Source of the DNA: Flavobacteriaceae bacterium MAR_2010_188
Lineage (GTDB): Bacteria > Bacteroidota > Bacteroidia > Flavobacteriales > Flavobacteriaceae
DNA length: 64,000 nucleotides
Assembly (NCBI GenBank): GCA_900104375.1
Contig: LT629302.1
Span: forward strand, 806,001 to 870,000
Direction: 5' to 3'
The stretch's first letter is position 1, and each line of letters begins with the position of its first letter. Made by a program: the position numbers and the translations under genes. Positions 36,050-45,206 of the stretch are shown here, in pieces. The notes below the pieces were generated by a model. It ran no database searches. It had not been told where the DNA came from and saw only the letters and a program-made list of their open reading frames with translations.

Positions 36050-36091
36050 ATTTAAGATTTATAATCTTTGCAACTAAACTCCTTTTTGCAA

Positions 36092-37267
36092 TTATTTTAA
36101 AAAGTCTCCATCATAGATTGCGACTGCGATTTTAGAGTCGGCAGTACCATAATATAAAAACCATTTATCTTTAAAATATACTAAGCCTTCAACAAAACAG
36201 ACTTCATTGACCTCACCAACTTTCTCGTAGTCTTTGTCGGGATATATAAAATAGTCTTCAGTTCTGGCGATTTCTTTATAAGGTTGGTCTTTAGAAAACA
36301 GTGCCTGCCCTGCTGCATATGTAAATTTTGGAAGATTAGGGTCGTTAAAATTAGCGGCATTGCTACTATTGTAAATCAATAGAATACCCTTTTCTGTAAT
36401 TAGAGCATAAGGGCCAGGCTCAACAAGCCGACTATCAAAATATCCTGGTCTTGGTTTTAGAACTTCAATAAGCTTCCCGGATTCTTCATTTATAGCAGGT
36501 TCCCAGTTAATTAAATCTTCGGACGATGCCATATATAAATCTGTGTCGCCAAAATACATCCAATATTTACCATCTATTTTTTTAGCTATGATTTTATTGT
36601 TGGTTCTTTCCGCAATAACAGCCCCAGATTTGCTCCAATAATTCTTATAGATAGAATCCTTTAATATCGGTCCGTGCTTAGTCCATTCTTTTAAGTTATT
36701 TGAAGATGCCGAACATAATCTCGCCGTCTTCCCATCATAAGAAGTGTAGGTCATCAAATAGTTTCCGTCTGATGTTTCTATAATTCTTGGATCTTCAACG
36801 CCATCAAAAAGTGTAATATTTTTATCAGAGTTTATTTTATGATTGTCCTTTTTCTGAAAATTCCATTCTAAGGATTTTAAACTGTCCATAGCAGGAAAAA
36901 ATATCGGTTCATTCTGTTTTTCAAAATGAATTCCGTCTTCGCTTATCGCTAATCCAATTCGTGAAGTTCCTTGTATATCTTGGGCGCGATACAAAAGATG
37001 AATCTTTCCGTCTTTAACTACCGCAGTTGGATTAAGGACGTTACGTGCTTCCCATTTTACAGAATCTTTAAGTATCGGGTCTAAGAAACTGAGTTTGTCG
37101 CTGGGACTTAAGATTGGATTGACGCTATCTACTTTGGTAAAGTGCGGAAAATGCCAAGAATCATTTTCATTTGTTGAATTTTGTGATGAAATCTGAGAGT
37201 TTTCAACTTCATTTTTACAATTATAAAGTGACAGGATTAGTACGAGAATAATAGAAACTTTTTTCAT
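36092..37267 (-). CDS. GH130-like glycosidase/phosphorylase lipoprotein
   Basis: A 391-residue five-bladed beta-propeller enzyme by pattern. The leader is a lipoprotein signal (LVLILSLYNC). The N-terminal blade has NPTAVVKDGKIHLLYRAQD and GTSRIGLAISEDGIHF, a typical GH130 opening. The central blade has GVEDPRIIETSDGNYLMTYT, where the Glu-Asp pair is the conserved acid region. GH130 enzymes split beta-mannosides by phosphorolysis or hydrolysis. The lipoprotein form points to a periplasmic or surface hydrolase. It ends the leftward run that includes the GH20 hexosaminidase and cardiolipin synthase genes. Confidence 0.75.
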   Translation of the reverse strand: MKKVSIILVLILSLYNCKNEVENSQISSQNSTNENDSWHFPHFTKVDSVNPILSPSDKLSFLDPILKDSVKWEARNVLNPTAVVKDGKIHLLYRAQDIQGTSRIGLAISEDGIHFEKQNEPIFFPAMDSLKSLEWNFQKKDNHKINSDKNITLFDGVEDPRIIETSDGNYLMTYTSYDGKTARLCSASSNNLKEWTKHGPILKDSIYKNYWSKSGAVIAERTNNKIIAKKIDGKYWMYFGDTDLYMASSEDLINWEPAINEESGKLIEVLKPRPGYFDSRLVEPGPYALITEKGILLIYNSSNAANFNDPNLPKFTYAAGQALFSKDQPYKEIARTEDYFIYPDKDYEKVGEVNEVCFVEGLVYFKDKWFLYYGTADSKIAVAIYDGDFLK

Positions 37268-37311
37268 TTTAAGATTGATTGGTTATAAACAAACTATTTA
37301 TAATTTTGGAT

Positions 37312-38781
37312 CTATAGCATCGGGGACAGTAGTCCCGCAGTTTTTTCCCAAAGTTGAATGTATTTAGGTCTATTCATCCATTCTTCCTTATTTATCTTTT
37401 TAGAATATTTAAGGTCTTCGAAAAATACATCCCGCATTTCCTTGGCAAACTTATCGTCATAAATTACGGCGTTGACTTCAAAATTAAGATCAAAACTTCT
37501 GATGTCCATATTTGCGGTGCCTACGATAGACAATTGCTGGTCGGTAACCATAGTTTTAGCATGGACAAATCCTTTCTCATATAAATAAATCTCTACTCCT
37601 TCTTCTAACAACATGGTATAATAAGAGCGTGCGGCAGAGTCTACCAATTTAGAATCTGAGATTCCCGGGACCAACAATTTAACCTTAACACCGCTATTCG
37701 CGGCGATAATTATATTATCCATCACTACTTCTCCTGGAATAAAATATGGCGTCGTAATTAAGATTTCATCATTTGCTGAATTGATTGCTGCAATAAGCGA
37801 AAATTCAATATTTGGTAAGTCCGAATCTGGACCGCTTGCGGCAATCTGTACAACTTTTGAATTTTCGCTTGGATTCTTTTTGTGCTTAGGAAAGTACTTC
37901 CCGGTCAACGGTAGTTCGCTTTCTGAACAGTAGTTCCAATCGGTTATGAAGACATATTGAAGATAGGTCACGGCAGGTCCTTCTACCATTATATGAGTAT
38001 CTCTCCAGAACAAGGATTCCTTTTTGTCTCTGACCTTTTTCTTGAGGTTTACGTAATCATCGCTGACGTTTATGCCACCTACAAAGGCTTTTTGGCCGTC
38101 TATCACAATTATTTTACGGTGATTTCTATAATTGATACGGTTTGCAAAAGCGATCAACTTTATCTTATAAAAAGGAAATGCATTTACGCCAGCTTCCTTT
38201 AACCTCGGAACTTGCTTTTTCCTTATTGCTCTACTTCCAAAATCGTCGTAAATAAATCTTACCTCGACGCCTTCCTTGGCTTTTTCAATTAGCACATCTA
38301 TAAATTCACAACCAATCTTATCGTCGGCAAAAATGTAATATTCAACATGAATGTGATGTTTTGCCTCCCGCATCGCCTTAAACACTTCTGGAAATTTGGT
38401 TTCGCCGTTAACTAAAAGTTTAACCTTATTGTTATCTGTTACGGGGCTTAAGGTTTCATTGATTAAAAATTTAATCAACTTATTGTTTTCATCTATCCCA
38501 TGGTTGACGTCGTCGAGAATATCTTCTGATTCTGCCCTAATCTGTTTATTGAGTTTTTCCCTAAGTTCTTTATTCTTGAAAAGCTTGGCATCATAGATTT
38601 TTCGCTTTCTACGGTTTACTCCAAAAGAGTAATAGATTGCAACCCCGACGAGAGGAAAAAAAACAACAAGCATCACATATGCCAAGGTTTTACTATGGCT
38701 TCGAGTATCCCAAATTATACGGAGAGAAACATATATAACCAGGACTGCATAAAAAACCTGTAAGACTAAGGACCAATTCAT
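37312..38781 (-). CDS. cls: Cardiolipin synthase (phospholipase D family)
   Basis: A 489-residue membrane protein. Two N-terminal hydrophobic helices (residues about 5-60) anchor it. It has two HKD motifs, the first in YRNHRKIIVIDGQKAFVGG and the second in FVHAKTMVTDQQLSIVGTANMD, the active site of the PLD superfamily. It joins two phosphatidylglycerol molecules to make cardiolipin. The length fits bacterial ClsA. It is on the same strand as the GH20 gene (78 bases upstream) and the GH130-like gene (44 bases downstream). No link in function is evident. Confidence 0.92.
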   Translation of the reverse strand: MNWSLVLQVFYAVLVIYVSLRIIWDTRSHSKTLAYVMLVVFFPLVGVAIYYSFGVNRRKRKIYDAKLFKNKELREKLNKQIRAESEDILDDVNHGIDENNKLIKFLINETLSPVTDNNKVKLLVNGETKFPEVFKAMREAKHHIHVEYYIFADDKIGCEFIDVLIEKAKEGVEVRFIYDDFGSRAIRKKQVPRLKEAGVNAFPFYKIKLIAFANRINYRNHRKIIVIDGQKAFVGGINVSDDYVNLKKKVRDKKESLFWRDTHIMVEGPAVTYLQYVFITDWNYCSESELPLTGKYFPKHKKNPSENSKVVQIAASGPDSDLPNIEFSLIAAINSANDEILITTPYFIPGEVVMDNIIIAANSGVKVKLLVPGISDSKLVDSAARSYYTMLLEEGVEIYLYEKGFVHAKTMVTDQQLSIVGTANMDIRSFDLNFEVNAVIYDDKFAKEMRDVFFEDLKYSKKINKEEWMNRPKYIQLWEKTAGLLSPML

Positions 38782-38859
38782 ATAAAATTTAACGGTTGGT
38801 TTAGGTTGAAATTAGATTGGTTGAGATATTGAATATACTCAAAATTGACGGAAAAACGA

Positions 38860-40479
38860 TTAATCAATCATCTTCACGGTCTCACCGCGCTCCCAATCTA
38901 CTTGGGGTGCTTCAAAGAAATTAACATTATTGGATTTTAGGAAACCGAATTGAGCTCCCAGACGTTTTCTATATTCATCCCAATTGCGATTTTCTTCGGA
39001 CGACCAACCGATTTCGGCGATACCGATTATTCTAGGAAAAGCTAGATATTGTAGTTCTTTTAGATTTGTGATTGATTCTGACCATAACGGCGCTTCCACA
39101 CCCAAAATGTTTTTGTTTGAAATGTCCTTCACATAATTTGAAGGAGCCCAATTATAGGAAGAATCTACAGGAACAAAACCTGCCCAGCGTAAACCTAATT
39201 TGGTAGAATCGCTATACTTCATATCTAAATAAGCCTTCTTTGCTGGAGAATAAATAATCTTAAGATTTTTGTTTTTGGCCAATAATGCATTTTTATCATT
39301 TTGCCAGAATTGTGAAATCGTTGATGAGTCTACATCTGCAGTGGCTATTTCATCCCAACCAATCATTTTCTTTCCGTACTTCTGCACAATCTTTTCTACC
39401 TTATTTACGAAATAGATATAATCATCTTTGTCAGTTGAATGACTTTCGTCGCCGCCAATATGAAAGTAAGGCCCAGGAGTTATGGCTGAAATCTCTCTAA
39501 TAACGTCGTCTATAAACACGTAAACACTGTCCTTTCTGGTATCGAATGTGCTAAAACCAACTTTCATTCCGGTATAGGCTTCAAGCTTTTTCCCATTACC
39601 ATTTAAAATTGGGTAGGAGAGAGAAGCTGCGTTGGTGTGACCAGGCATGTCTATTTCTGGAATGATGGTAATAAAATGTTTAGCGGCATAGTCGACAATT
39701 TCCTTATAATCTTCTTGAGTATAAAAACCACCTGTGCCACCACCAACTTCGGTCTTACCGCCAATCTCGGTGAGTAAAGGCCATGATTTTATTTCTATAC
39801 GCCAGCCTTGATCATCGGAAAGATGAAGATGCAGAACATTGATTTTATAATATGCGAGTATGTCTATATACTTTTTAACCTCATCTACTTCGAAGAAATG
39901 TCTTGAAACATCGAGCATGGTGCCGCGATGAGAATATAAAGGTGAATCGTTTATCTCTCCGGTCGGGATAAGGTAAACCGAATGATCGGTTAAGGTATCG
40001 GTGGGTTGTTCAGGGATTAATTGTCTTAATGTTTGAACAGCGCGAAAAGCACCTTCGGCAGAATTTGAAGAAACAAATATGGTGTCTTCTTTAATAATTA
40101 ATTGGTAAGCTTCAGATTTTTGCTCTTCGGTGGAAAGCTTATCGAAGACAATGGCTCTTCCGATAAATCGTTTATTTTCTTCTTTGCTCAATTTTTCAAA
40201 ATTTGAAACGCTGACAACACTTTGCTTTAAGTAATTTAACACTTCGTCGTATTCTTCATTGCCAGTATTATTTACAAAAACGGTTCTCGTATCCAAAGCA
40301 AAACCGCTACTGTCTGCTGTGACGGATAGCGGTCTGGGAATAATATTATTTTGAGTGAGATTTGTCCTTGGAATATTTAATTTTTCGAAGGTTGGTGGTT
40401 CTTCACAACCCATAAGAGAAATCAAAAAAATGGATACTAAACTGAAGGACTTTATAAGATATTGAGTAGGATAAATCAT
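38860..40479 (-). CDS. Beta-N-acetylhexosaminidase, GH20, lipoprotein
   Basis: A 539-residue enzyme that removes terminal beta-GlcNAc or GalNAc. The leader ends in a lipobox (SLMGC), so it is lipid-anchored. Residues about 40-170 form the small GH20b domain. The catalytic TIM barrel follows, starting at SPLYSHRGTMLDVSRHFF, and has HLHLSDDQGWR and the catalytic pair D344-E345 in HIGGDESH. Near the end WQND and APLWSE add sugar-binding Trp residues. The start overlaps the yebC stop region by 4 bases, so translation is coupled to yebC. Typical targets are chitin, glycoproteins or peptidoglycan fragments. Confidence 0.9.
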   Translation of the reverse strand: MIYPTQYLIKSFSLVSIFLISLMGCEEPPTFEKLNIPRTNLTQNNIIPRPLSVTADSSGFALDTRTVFVNNTGNEEYDEVLNYLKQSVVSVSNFEKLSKEENKRFIGRAIVFDKLSTEEQKSEAYQLIIKEDTIFVSSNSAEGAFRAVQTLRQLIPEQPTDTLTDHSVYLIPTGEINDSPLYSHRGTMLDVSRHFFEVDEVKKYIDILAYYKINVLHLHLSDDQGWRIEIKSWPLLTEIGGKTEVGGGTGGFYTQEDYKEIVDYAAKHFITIIPEIDMPGHTNAASLSYPILNGNGKKLEAYTGMKVGFSTFDTRKDSVYVFIDDVIREISAITPGPYFHIGGDESHSTDKDDYIYFVNKVEKIVQKYGKKMIGWDEIATADVDSSTISQFWQNDKNALLAKNKNLKIIYSPAKKAYLDMKYSDSTKLGLRWAGFVPVDSSYNWAPSNYVKDISNKNILGVEAPLWSESITNLKELQYLAFPRIIGIAEIGWSSEENRNWDEYRKRLGAQFGFLKSNNVNFFEAPQVDWERGETVKMID

Positions 40480-41198
40480 TCTTCTGTATTTTCTTCCATG
40501 GTGTGATAAACATTCTGTACATCGTCATCTTCTTCTAACTTCTCCAATAATTTTTCTACATCTTCGGCTTCTTCTGTAGATAATTCTTTTGTTACCTGCG
40601 GAATTCTTTCAAAACCTGAAGATAAAATTTCGATGTCGCGAGATTCTAATTCGGCTTGGATAGCTCCAAAACTTTCAAAAGGCGCGTAGATTAAAATCCC
40701 ATCATCATCCATAAATACTTCTTCCGCACCAAAATCTATCAACTCTAATTCTAATTGTTCTGGGTCTAATCCTTCACCGGGGATTCTAAAATTGCAAGTA
40801 TGGTCGAACATAAAGGATACGGAGCCCGATGTTCCTAAACTTCCATCACATTTATTAAAATAGCTTCTTACATTGGCAACCGTTCTGGTATTATTGTCAG
40901 TAGCAGTTTCAACCAAAATCGCGATTCCGTGAGGTGCGTATCCTTCAAAAATAACTTCTTTATAATCGCCCTGACTTTTGTCGCTCGCTTTTTTAATCGC
41001 TCGCTCCACGTTGTCTTTAGGCATATTTACTGCCTTGGCATTTTGGATGACCGCCCGCAATCTGGAGTTTGCATCTGGATCTGGTCCGCCTTCTTTCACC
41101 GCCATAACGATATCTTTACCAATACGTGTAAAGGCCTTGCTCATTGCAGACCAACGTTTCATCTTTCGTGCTTTTCTAAATTCAAAAGCTCTTCCCAT
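40476..41198 (-). CDS. YebC/PmpR family translation/transcription regulator
   Basis: A 240-residue cytosolic protein of the YebC (TACO1) family, once described as a DNA-binding regulator and lately as a ribosome factor that helps at proline-rich stalls. It opens MGRAFEFRKARKMKRW, the N-terminal YebC signature, and has DPDANSRLRAVIQNAKAVNMPKDNVERAI. It is of the shorter 240-residue form and the C-terminus is strongly acidic (EEDDDVQNVYHTMEENTEE). It lies in a leftward run and overlaps the GH20 gene by 4 bases, an unusual partner. Confidence 0.92.
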   Translation of the reverse strand: MGRAFEFRKARKMKRWSAMSKAFTRIGKDIVMAVKEGGPDPDANSRLRAVIQNAKAVNMPKDNVERAIKKASDKSQGDYKEVIFEGYAPHGIAILVETATDNNTRTVANVRSYFNKCDGSLGTSGSVSFMFDHTCNFRIPGEGLDPEQLELELIDFGAEEVFMDDDGILIYAPFESFGAIQAELESRDIEILSSGFERIPQVTKELSTEEAEDVEKLLEKLEEDDDVQNVYHTMEENTEE

Positions 41199-41247
41199 AA
41201 AAACTACTTTTAATTTTCTAATTTAATACTACCGTAAGCAAAGCAAA

Positions 41248-41541
41248 TTATTCCTCCTGAACTTCGACAATCGCTTCGATAGCCTCGGCTAATTTAAAAT
41301 CTTTTTCTGTAACACCCTTGGCGTCGTGGGTAGATAATGAAATATTCAAAACGTTATAAGAATTAGACCAATCTGGGTGATGGTTTAAAGCTTCACATTC
41401 AAAAGCTATTCTGCTCATTGCACTAAAACAATCCTTAAAATTATCGAACTCGAATTCTGCATGAATCGATTCATCAAAATAATCCCAATCCGGAAATTGA
41501 AGCAATCTTGTTTCTATAGTCTCTTTATCTAGTTTCTTCAT
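41248..41541 (-). CDS. 4a-hydroxytetrahydrobiopterin dehydratase (PCD/DCoH)
   Basis: A 97-residue protein, the normal length for pterin-4a-carbinolamine dehydratase. The active-site motif EALNHHPDWSNSYN holds the two catalytic His residues, and LSTHDAKGVTEKDFKLAEAI completes the family pattern. It recycles the cofactor of aromatic amino-acid hydroxylases such as phenylalanine hydroxylase. No hydroxylase gene is in this window. It is in the leftward run between the epimerase gene and yebC, with 81 and 49 bases of spacing. Confidence 0.88.
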   Translation of the reverse strand: MKKLDKETIETRLLQFPDWDYFDESIHAEFEFDNFKDCFSAMSRIAFECEALNHHPDWSNSYNVLNISLSTHDAKGVTEKDFKLAEAIEAIVEVQEE

Positions 41542-41622
41542 AATTATAAATTTTATTAAAGGTAAATCAATATTGTAGAAAGCACAACCAAGAAATTTTT
41601 TAAAGATGAAATTTATCCTATC

Positions 41623-42477
41623 TTAAATATCAAAACTTTCTAAGACTTCGGTGCTGGTTATCTGTAGATGCTTAGGGAGCTTGTTATATTTTGGCAAAAC
41701 CGCCAGATATCTATCTTCATTGGTGGTATAAACCAATTTGTATTTAAGATTTTCTTGAGAAACTTTTTTAACGACTTCTTTCATAAAATCGTCATGGTGC
41801 ACTAAATCGGTACTTCCAAGATGGAAAATTCCGTATTTATTTCGGTTGATTATATAATGTATCTGCTGCGTTACTTTTGAATCGGTAGTAACGTTCATCA
41901 CAACATTTGGAAAGATTTCAAAAGCAGTTTTTTCTGCAAGATGTTGTTTAATTTCCTTTACCCGCGGGGAATGTGGCGCAATAACAATTGGTAATCTCGC
42001 AATGACAACCTTTTGTTTAGGTAGTCGTAGCAACATATTTTCAATTTTGATTTTCAGCAACCCGTAAGAACTCTCACTTAAGGTTTTGTCGAATTCGTAA
42101 CTTGGATATTTGCTGTAGGCATCGAATGCGTTGGCGGAAGAAAGAAATATGATTTTACAATCATTATGAAGAACGTATTCTGAAATATGCTGATGTGCAA
42201 TAATCTGATACCCAAAATCTCCTCGTAAAGCTGAAATTATAATTGTAGGTCGGGTTGCTTCCAAAATCTCGAACACATCATCTTCCTCTACATTATAATT
42301 AAAGAAGTGGTGGTTGTTCTCTAAACTAGCATTTGGGGTAAGGTAGGTCGCAAAAGTATTGAAATACGCACAGAATTCTTTGTACAAAGCATTACCAATA
42401 AAGCCACTTCCTCCGAGGATTAAGATGGTATGTTTGGCAACATCTGCAGGTATTTTAGGTTTATTGGATTTGGGCAT
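41623..42477 (-). CDS. Extended SDR / NAD(P)-dependent sugar epimerase-like protein
   Basis: A 284-residue protein with the extended-SDR dinucleotide motif ILGGSGFIGNALY at about residue 15. The next motifs are SALRGDFGYQ, LSSANAFDAYS (catalytic Ser region) and, in place of a clear YxxxK, a less certain Tyr at SSYGLLK. The last point weakens the call; it may act like the RmlD (dTDP-4-dehydrorhamnose reductase) group, which it also resembles in length. The C-terminal third is divergent. It follows gcvT by 7 bases and is co-transcribed. Its role is uncertain. Confidence 0.72.
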   Translation of the reverse strand: MPKSNKPKIPADVAKHTILILGGSGFIGNALYKEFCAYFNTFATYLTPNASLENNHHFFNYNVEEDDVFEILEATRPTIIISALRGDFGYQIIAHQHISEYVLHNDCKIIFLSSANAFDAYSKYPSYEFDKTLSESSYGLLKIKIENMLLRLPKQKVVIARLPIVIAPHSPRVKEIKQHLAEKTAFEIFPNVVMNVTTDSKVTQQIHYIINRNKYGIFHLGSTDLVHHDDFMKEVVKKVSQENLKYKLVYTTNEDRYLAVLPKYNKLPKHLQITSTEVLESFDI

Positions 42478-42484
42478 TAATAAA

Positions 42485-43567
42485 TTATTCTTTGTAAAAT
42501 GGCAATTTGACGATTCTCGCCTTTACCGCATTTTTCCGGATTTGAATGAAAATCTCGTTTCCAACTTTAGCTAAATCTGAATATACATAGCCCATACCAA
42601 TTCCTTGTCCTAAACTTGGAGACATGGTGCCAGAGGTTACAAGTCCGATATTTTCTCCTTCTTGATCTACTATGTCGTAACCATGGCGAGGAATTCCGCG
42701 TTCGATCAGCTCAAAACCGACCAACTTTTGTTTTGGGCCAGCGAGTTTTTCTTGTTCAAGAGATTTGCTATTATTAAAAGGAGCATCGAACTTACAGATC
42801 CAACCTAAACCAGCTTCTATTGGCGAGGTGTTGTCATCGATATCGTTGCCATAAAGACAATAACCCATTTCTAATCGAAGAGTATCTCTAGCAGCGAGAC
42901 CAATTGGTTTAATTCCGAAAGATTTACCGGCTTCAAAAACTTTATCCCAAATCTGTTTTACTTCGGAATTCTTGCAATAAATTTCGAAACCGCCGCTGCC
43001 CGTATAACCAGTTGCTGAAATAATCACATAATCGATTCCTGCAAAATCCGCAACCACGAAATTATAAAACTTGATGGAAGCCAAATCGACTGAAGTCAAC
43101 GATTTCATTGCTTCAATTGCTTTAGGACCTTGTATTGCTAATAATGAATAATCTTCTGAAAGATTTCTCATGGTAGCATTCATGGTATTTTTTTTACTGA
43201 TCCAGTCCCAATCTTTTTCAATATTACTCGCATTAACCACGAGTAAATAAGTTTCCTCCTTGATTTGATAAACGATTAAATCATCCACAATCCCTCCTTC
43301 ATCATTTGGTAAACAGCTGTATTGTGCCTTACCGACAGATAATTTAGAAGCATCGTTACTAGAAACAAGTTGAACTAATTCTAGCGCATTAGGTCCTTCA
43401 ATTAAAAATTCGCCCATATGAGAAACATCAAAAACGCCAACTCCTTTACGAACGGTTTCATGCTCGGCGGTAACACCTTCATATTGAACGGGCATATTGT
43501 AGCCAGCAAATGGAACCATTTTTGCTCCAAGAGCAACATGCGTATCATTAAGCGCTGTATTTTTCAT
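42485..43567 (-). CDS. gcvT: Glycine cleavage system T protein (aminomethyltransferase)
   Basis: A 360-residue protein of the usual GcvT length. It transfers a methylene group from the lipoyl-bound intermediate on the H protein to tetrahydrofolate. Key segments are the N-terminal [19 protein letters not shown], the [10 protein letters not shown] region with the catalytic Asp, [10 protein letters not shown], and [15 protein letters not shown], and the C-terminal half with [18 protein letters not shown]. No gcvH or gcvP gene is adjacent; in Bacteroidota they are commonly elsewhere. It is the first gene in a leftward run of seven. A promoter element with a GCGGC continuation lies upstream. Confidence 0.93.
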   Translation of the reverse strand: MKNTALNDTHVALGAKMVPFAGYNMPVQYEGVTAEHETVRKGVGVFDVSHMGEFLIEGPNALELVQLVSSNDASKLSVGKAQYSCLPNDEGGIVDDLIVYQIKEETYLLVVNASNIEKDWDWISKKNTMNATMRNLSEDYSLLAIQGPKAIEAMKSLTSVDLASIKFYNFVVADFAGIDYVIISATGYTGSGGFEIYCKNSEVKQIWDKVFEAGKSFGIKPIGLAARDTLRLEMGYCLYGNDIDDNTSPIEAGLGWICKFDAPFNNSKSLEQEKLAGPKQKLVGFELIERGIPRHGYDIVDQEGENIGLVTSGTMSPSLGQGIGMGYVYSDLAKVGNEIFIQIRKNAVKARIVKLPFYKE

Positions 43568-43587
43568 ATTGTATGAATTAAGTGCCG

Positions 43588-43595
43588 CAAAGCTA
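43588..43595 (-). promoter_or_regulatory. -7 promoter element for gcvT
   Basis: On the minus strand TAGCTTTG matches TAnnTTTG and is followed by CGGC, as ahead of the genes at 4047 and 26635. It lies 20 bases before the ATG. Confidence 0.5.
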
Positions 43596-43730
43596 CAGAT
43601 ATATTTTGAAAATTTTGAATTCGGCTCTAATACATTCCCAGCAAATTGACCTTTATAAATACGTGTTAAAAGCTGATCATTATTATTTTATTCTCGTGCT
43701 AATAACTAATTTTCAAATTAAATATTTTTG

Positions 43731-45206
43731 ATGAAACAACTTGTTTTAATCCTAGCCTTAACTTTCTCAGTATATATTACAGCTCAAGAAGATACTCCTT
43801 CAGATTATCTTTCATCTAATTTTCATAAGGAAAGAAGAGAAATGTTGCGTAAAAAAATGCCAGCCAATTCTGTGGCAGTGTTTTTTGCTAATGCAGAGAG
43901 AAACCGCGCCAACGATGTTGACTATGTTTATCATCAAGACCCAGACTTTTATTATTTAACCGGATATAAAGAACCAAATTCAGTTTTGCTTATTTTTTCT
44001 GAAAACCAAAATGATGAATCCGGCGGAGATTACAATGAAATCCTTTATGTACAAGAAAAAAATGAAAATGCCGAAATGTGGACCGGAAAGCGACTGGGAA
44101 CGGAGGGCGCTAAAAGTCGTTTAGGATTTAATACGGTATTTAACGGCAAGGAATTTTTAAACAACAAAATAGACTTCTCGAATTTTGATGTTGTGATGCA
44201 CCCATATATGTACGACGATTACAGAAATGGAAGAGATATTGCAGATTTGGCCAATTTAGTTGAACATTTTAAATCTCAGATTGAAGTCTCGGCTCCACCG
44301 ATTTCTCAAACCACGACTAATGTCGAATTGAACCAAACCATCGAAAAAGCTGCTAAAATAAAAGTTGACACTAGAAGTTTGAGAAAATATATGGGAGAAC
44401 TCCGAGAGGTAAAATCTGAAGAAGAATTGCAATTGTTGAAGAAAGCGATCAGGATTTCTGCGATGGGACAGATTGAAGTTATGAAAGCGATGCACACCGG
44501 TATGTCGGAAGCAGAGATACAAGGCATTCATGAATATGTTTATAAGAAATATGGCAGTGAATATGAAGGTTATCCATCCATCGTTGGGGCGGGGAATAAC
44601 GGTTGTGTTCTACATTATATAGAGAACTCTAAAACTAAAGTCAATAATGATTTGGTGCTGATGGATCTAGGAGCAGAATATCATGGTTACACCGCCGACG
44701 TTACTAGAACAATTCCGGCAAATGGAAAATTCACTACTGAGCAAAAAGCGATATATGACTTAGTTTACAAAGCGCAAGAAGCGGGTATTAAAGCTGCAAT
44801 TGTTGGTAATAACATGTCCTCGACTCACCAAGAAGCAAAAAAAAGCATAAACCAGGGCCTTAAGGATTTAGGGATTATAGCAACTATTGATGAGGCCCAT
44901 AACTACTTTCCTCATGGCACATCACACCATATTGGTTTAGATGTTCATGATTTAAATTCTAATGCAGCCTTTTCACCAAATATGGTGATAACGGTGGAAC
45001 CAGGAATATATATTCCTGATGGAAGTGCATGCGATAAAAAGTGGTGGGGAATCGCGGTCAGGATTGAAGATGATATTTTAATCACTGAAGATACACCAAT
45101 CATACTATCTGCTGAAGCTCCAAGAAAGTCGGATGAGATTGAGAAGCTGATGAAACAAGAATCGATTTTTGATAAAATCTCTTTACCAAATCTTGATGAA
45201 AATTAA
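43731..45206 (+). CDS. Secreted M24 family aminopeptidase P (Xaa-Pro)
   Basis: A 491-residue protein with a signal peptide (LVLILALTFSVYITAQ). Residues about 25-170 form the AMP_N domain (VAVFFANAERNRANDVDYVYHQDPDFYYLTGY). The catalytic pita-bread domain has the metal ligands in order: the Asp pair in MDLGAEYHGYTADVTRTI, His in HGTSHHIGLDVHD, Glu in ITVEPGIY and Glu in AVRIEDD. It cleaves the first residue from peptides with Pro at position 2. A TTG immediately before the ATG is an alternative start, but the ATG at 43731 is preferred. A TATTTTTG directly abuts the ATG at 43723-43730. Confidence 0.92.
   Translation: MKQLVLILALTFSVYITAQEDTPSDYLSSNFHKERREMLRKKMPANSVAVFFANAERNRANDVDYVYHQDPDFYYLTGYKEPNSVLLIFSENQNDESGGDYNEILYVQEKNENAEMWTGKRLGTEGAKSRLGFNTVFNGKEFLNNKIDFSNFDVVMHPYMYDDYRNGRDIADLANLVEHFKSQIEVSAPPISQTTTNVELNQTIEKAAKIKVDTRSLRKYMGELREVKSEEELQLLKKAIRISAMGQIEVMKAMHTGMSEAEIQGIHEYVYKKYGSEYEGYPSIVGAGNNGCVLHYIENSKTKVNNDLVLMDLGAEYHGYTADVTRTIPANGKFTTEQKAIYDLVYKAQEAGIKAAIVGNNMSSTHQEAKKSINQGLKDLGIIATIDEAHNYFPHGTSHHIGLDVHDLNSNAAFSPNMVITVEPGIYIPDGSACDKKWWGIAVRIEDDILITEDTPIILSAEAPRKSDEIEKLMKQESIFDKISLPNLDEN

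Noticed and set aside
36050-36091. Terminator between the tailspike-like and GH130-like genes
   Set aside because: The only hairpin (AAGATT/AATCTT) is short and all but AT, with no T run directly after it.
43568-43730. Glycine riboswitch ahead of gcvT
   Set aside because: The gcvT promoter element lies 20 bases from the ATG, which leaves no room for an aptamer on that side; no tandem glycine-aptamer pattern was visible.
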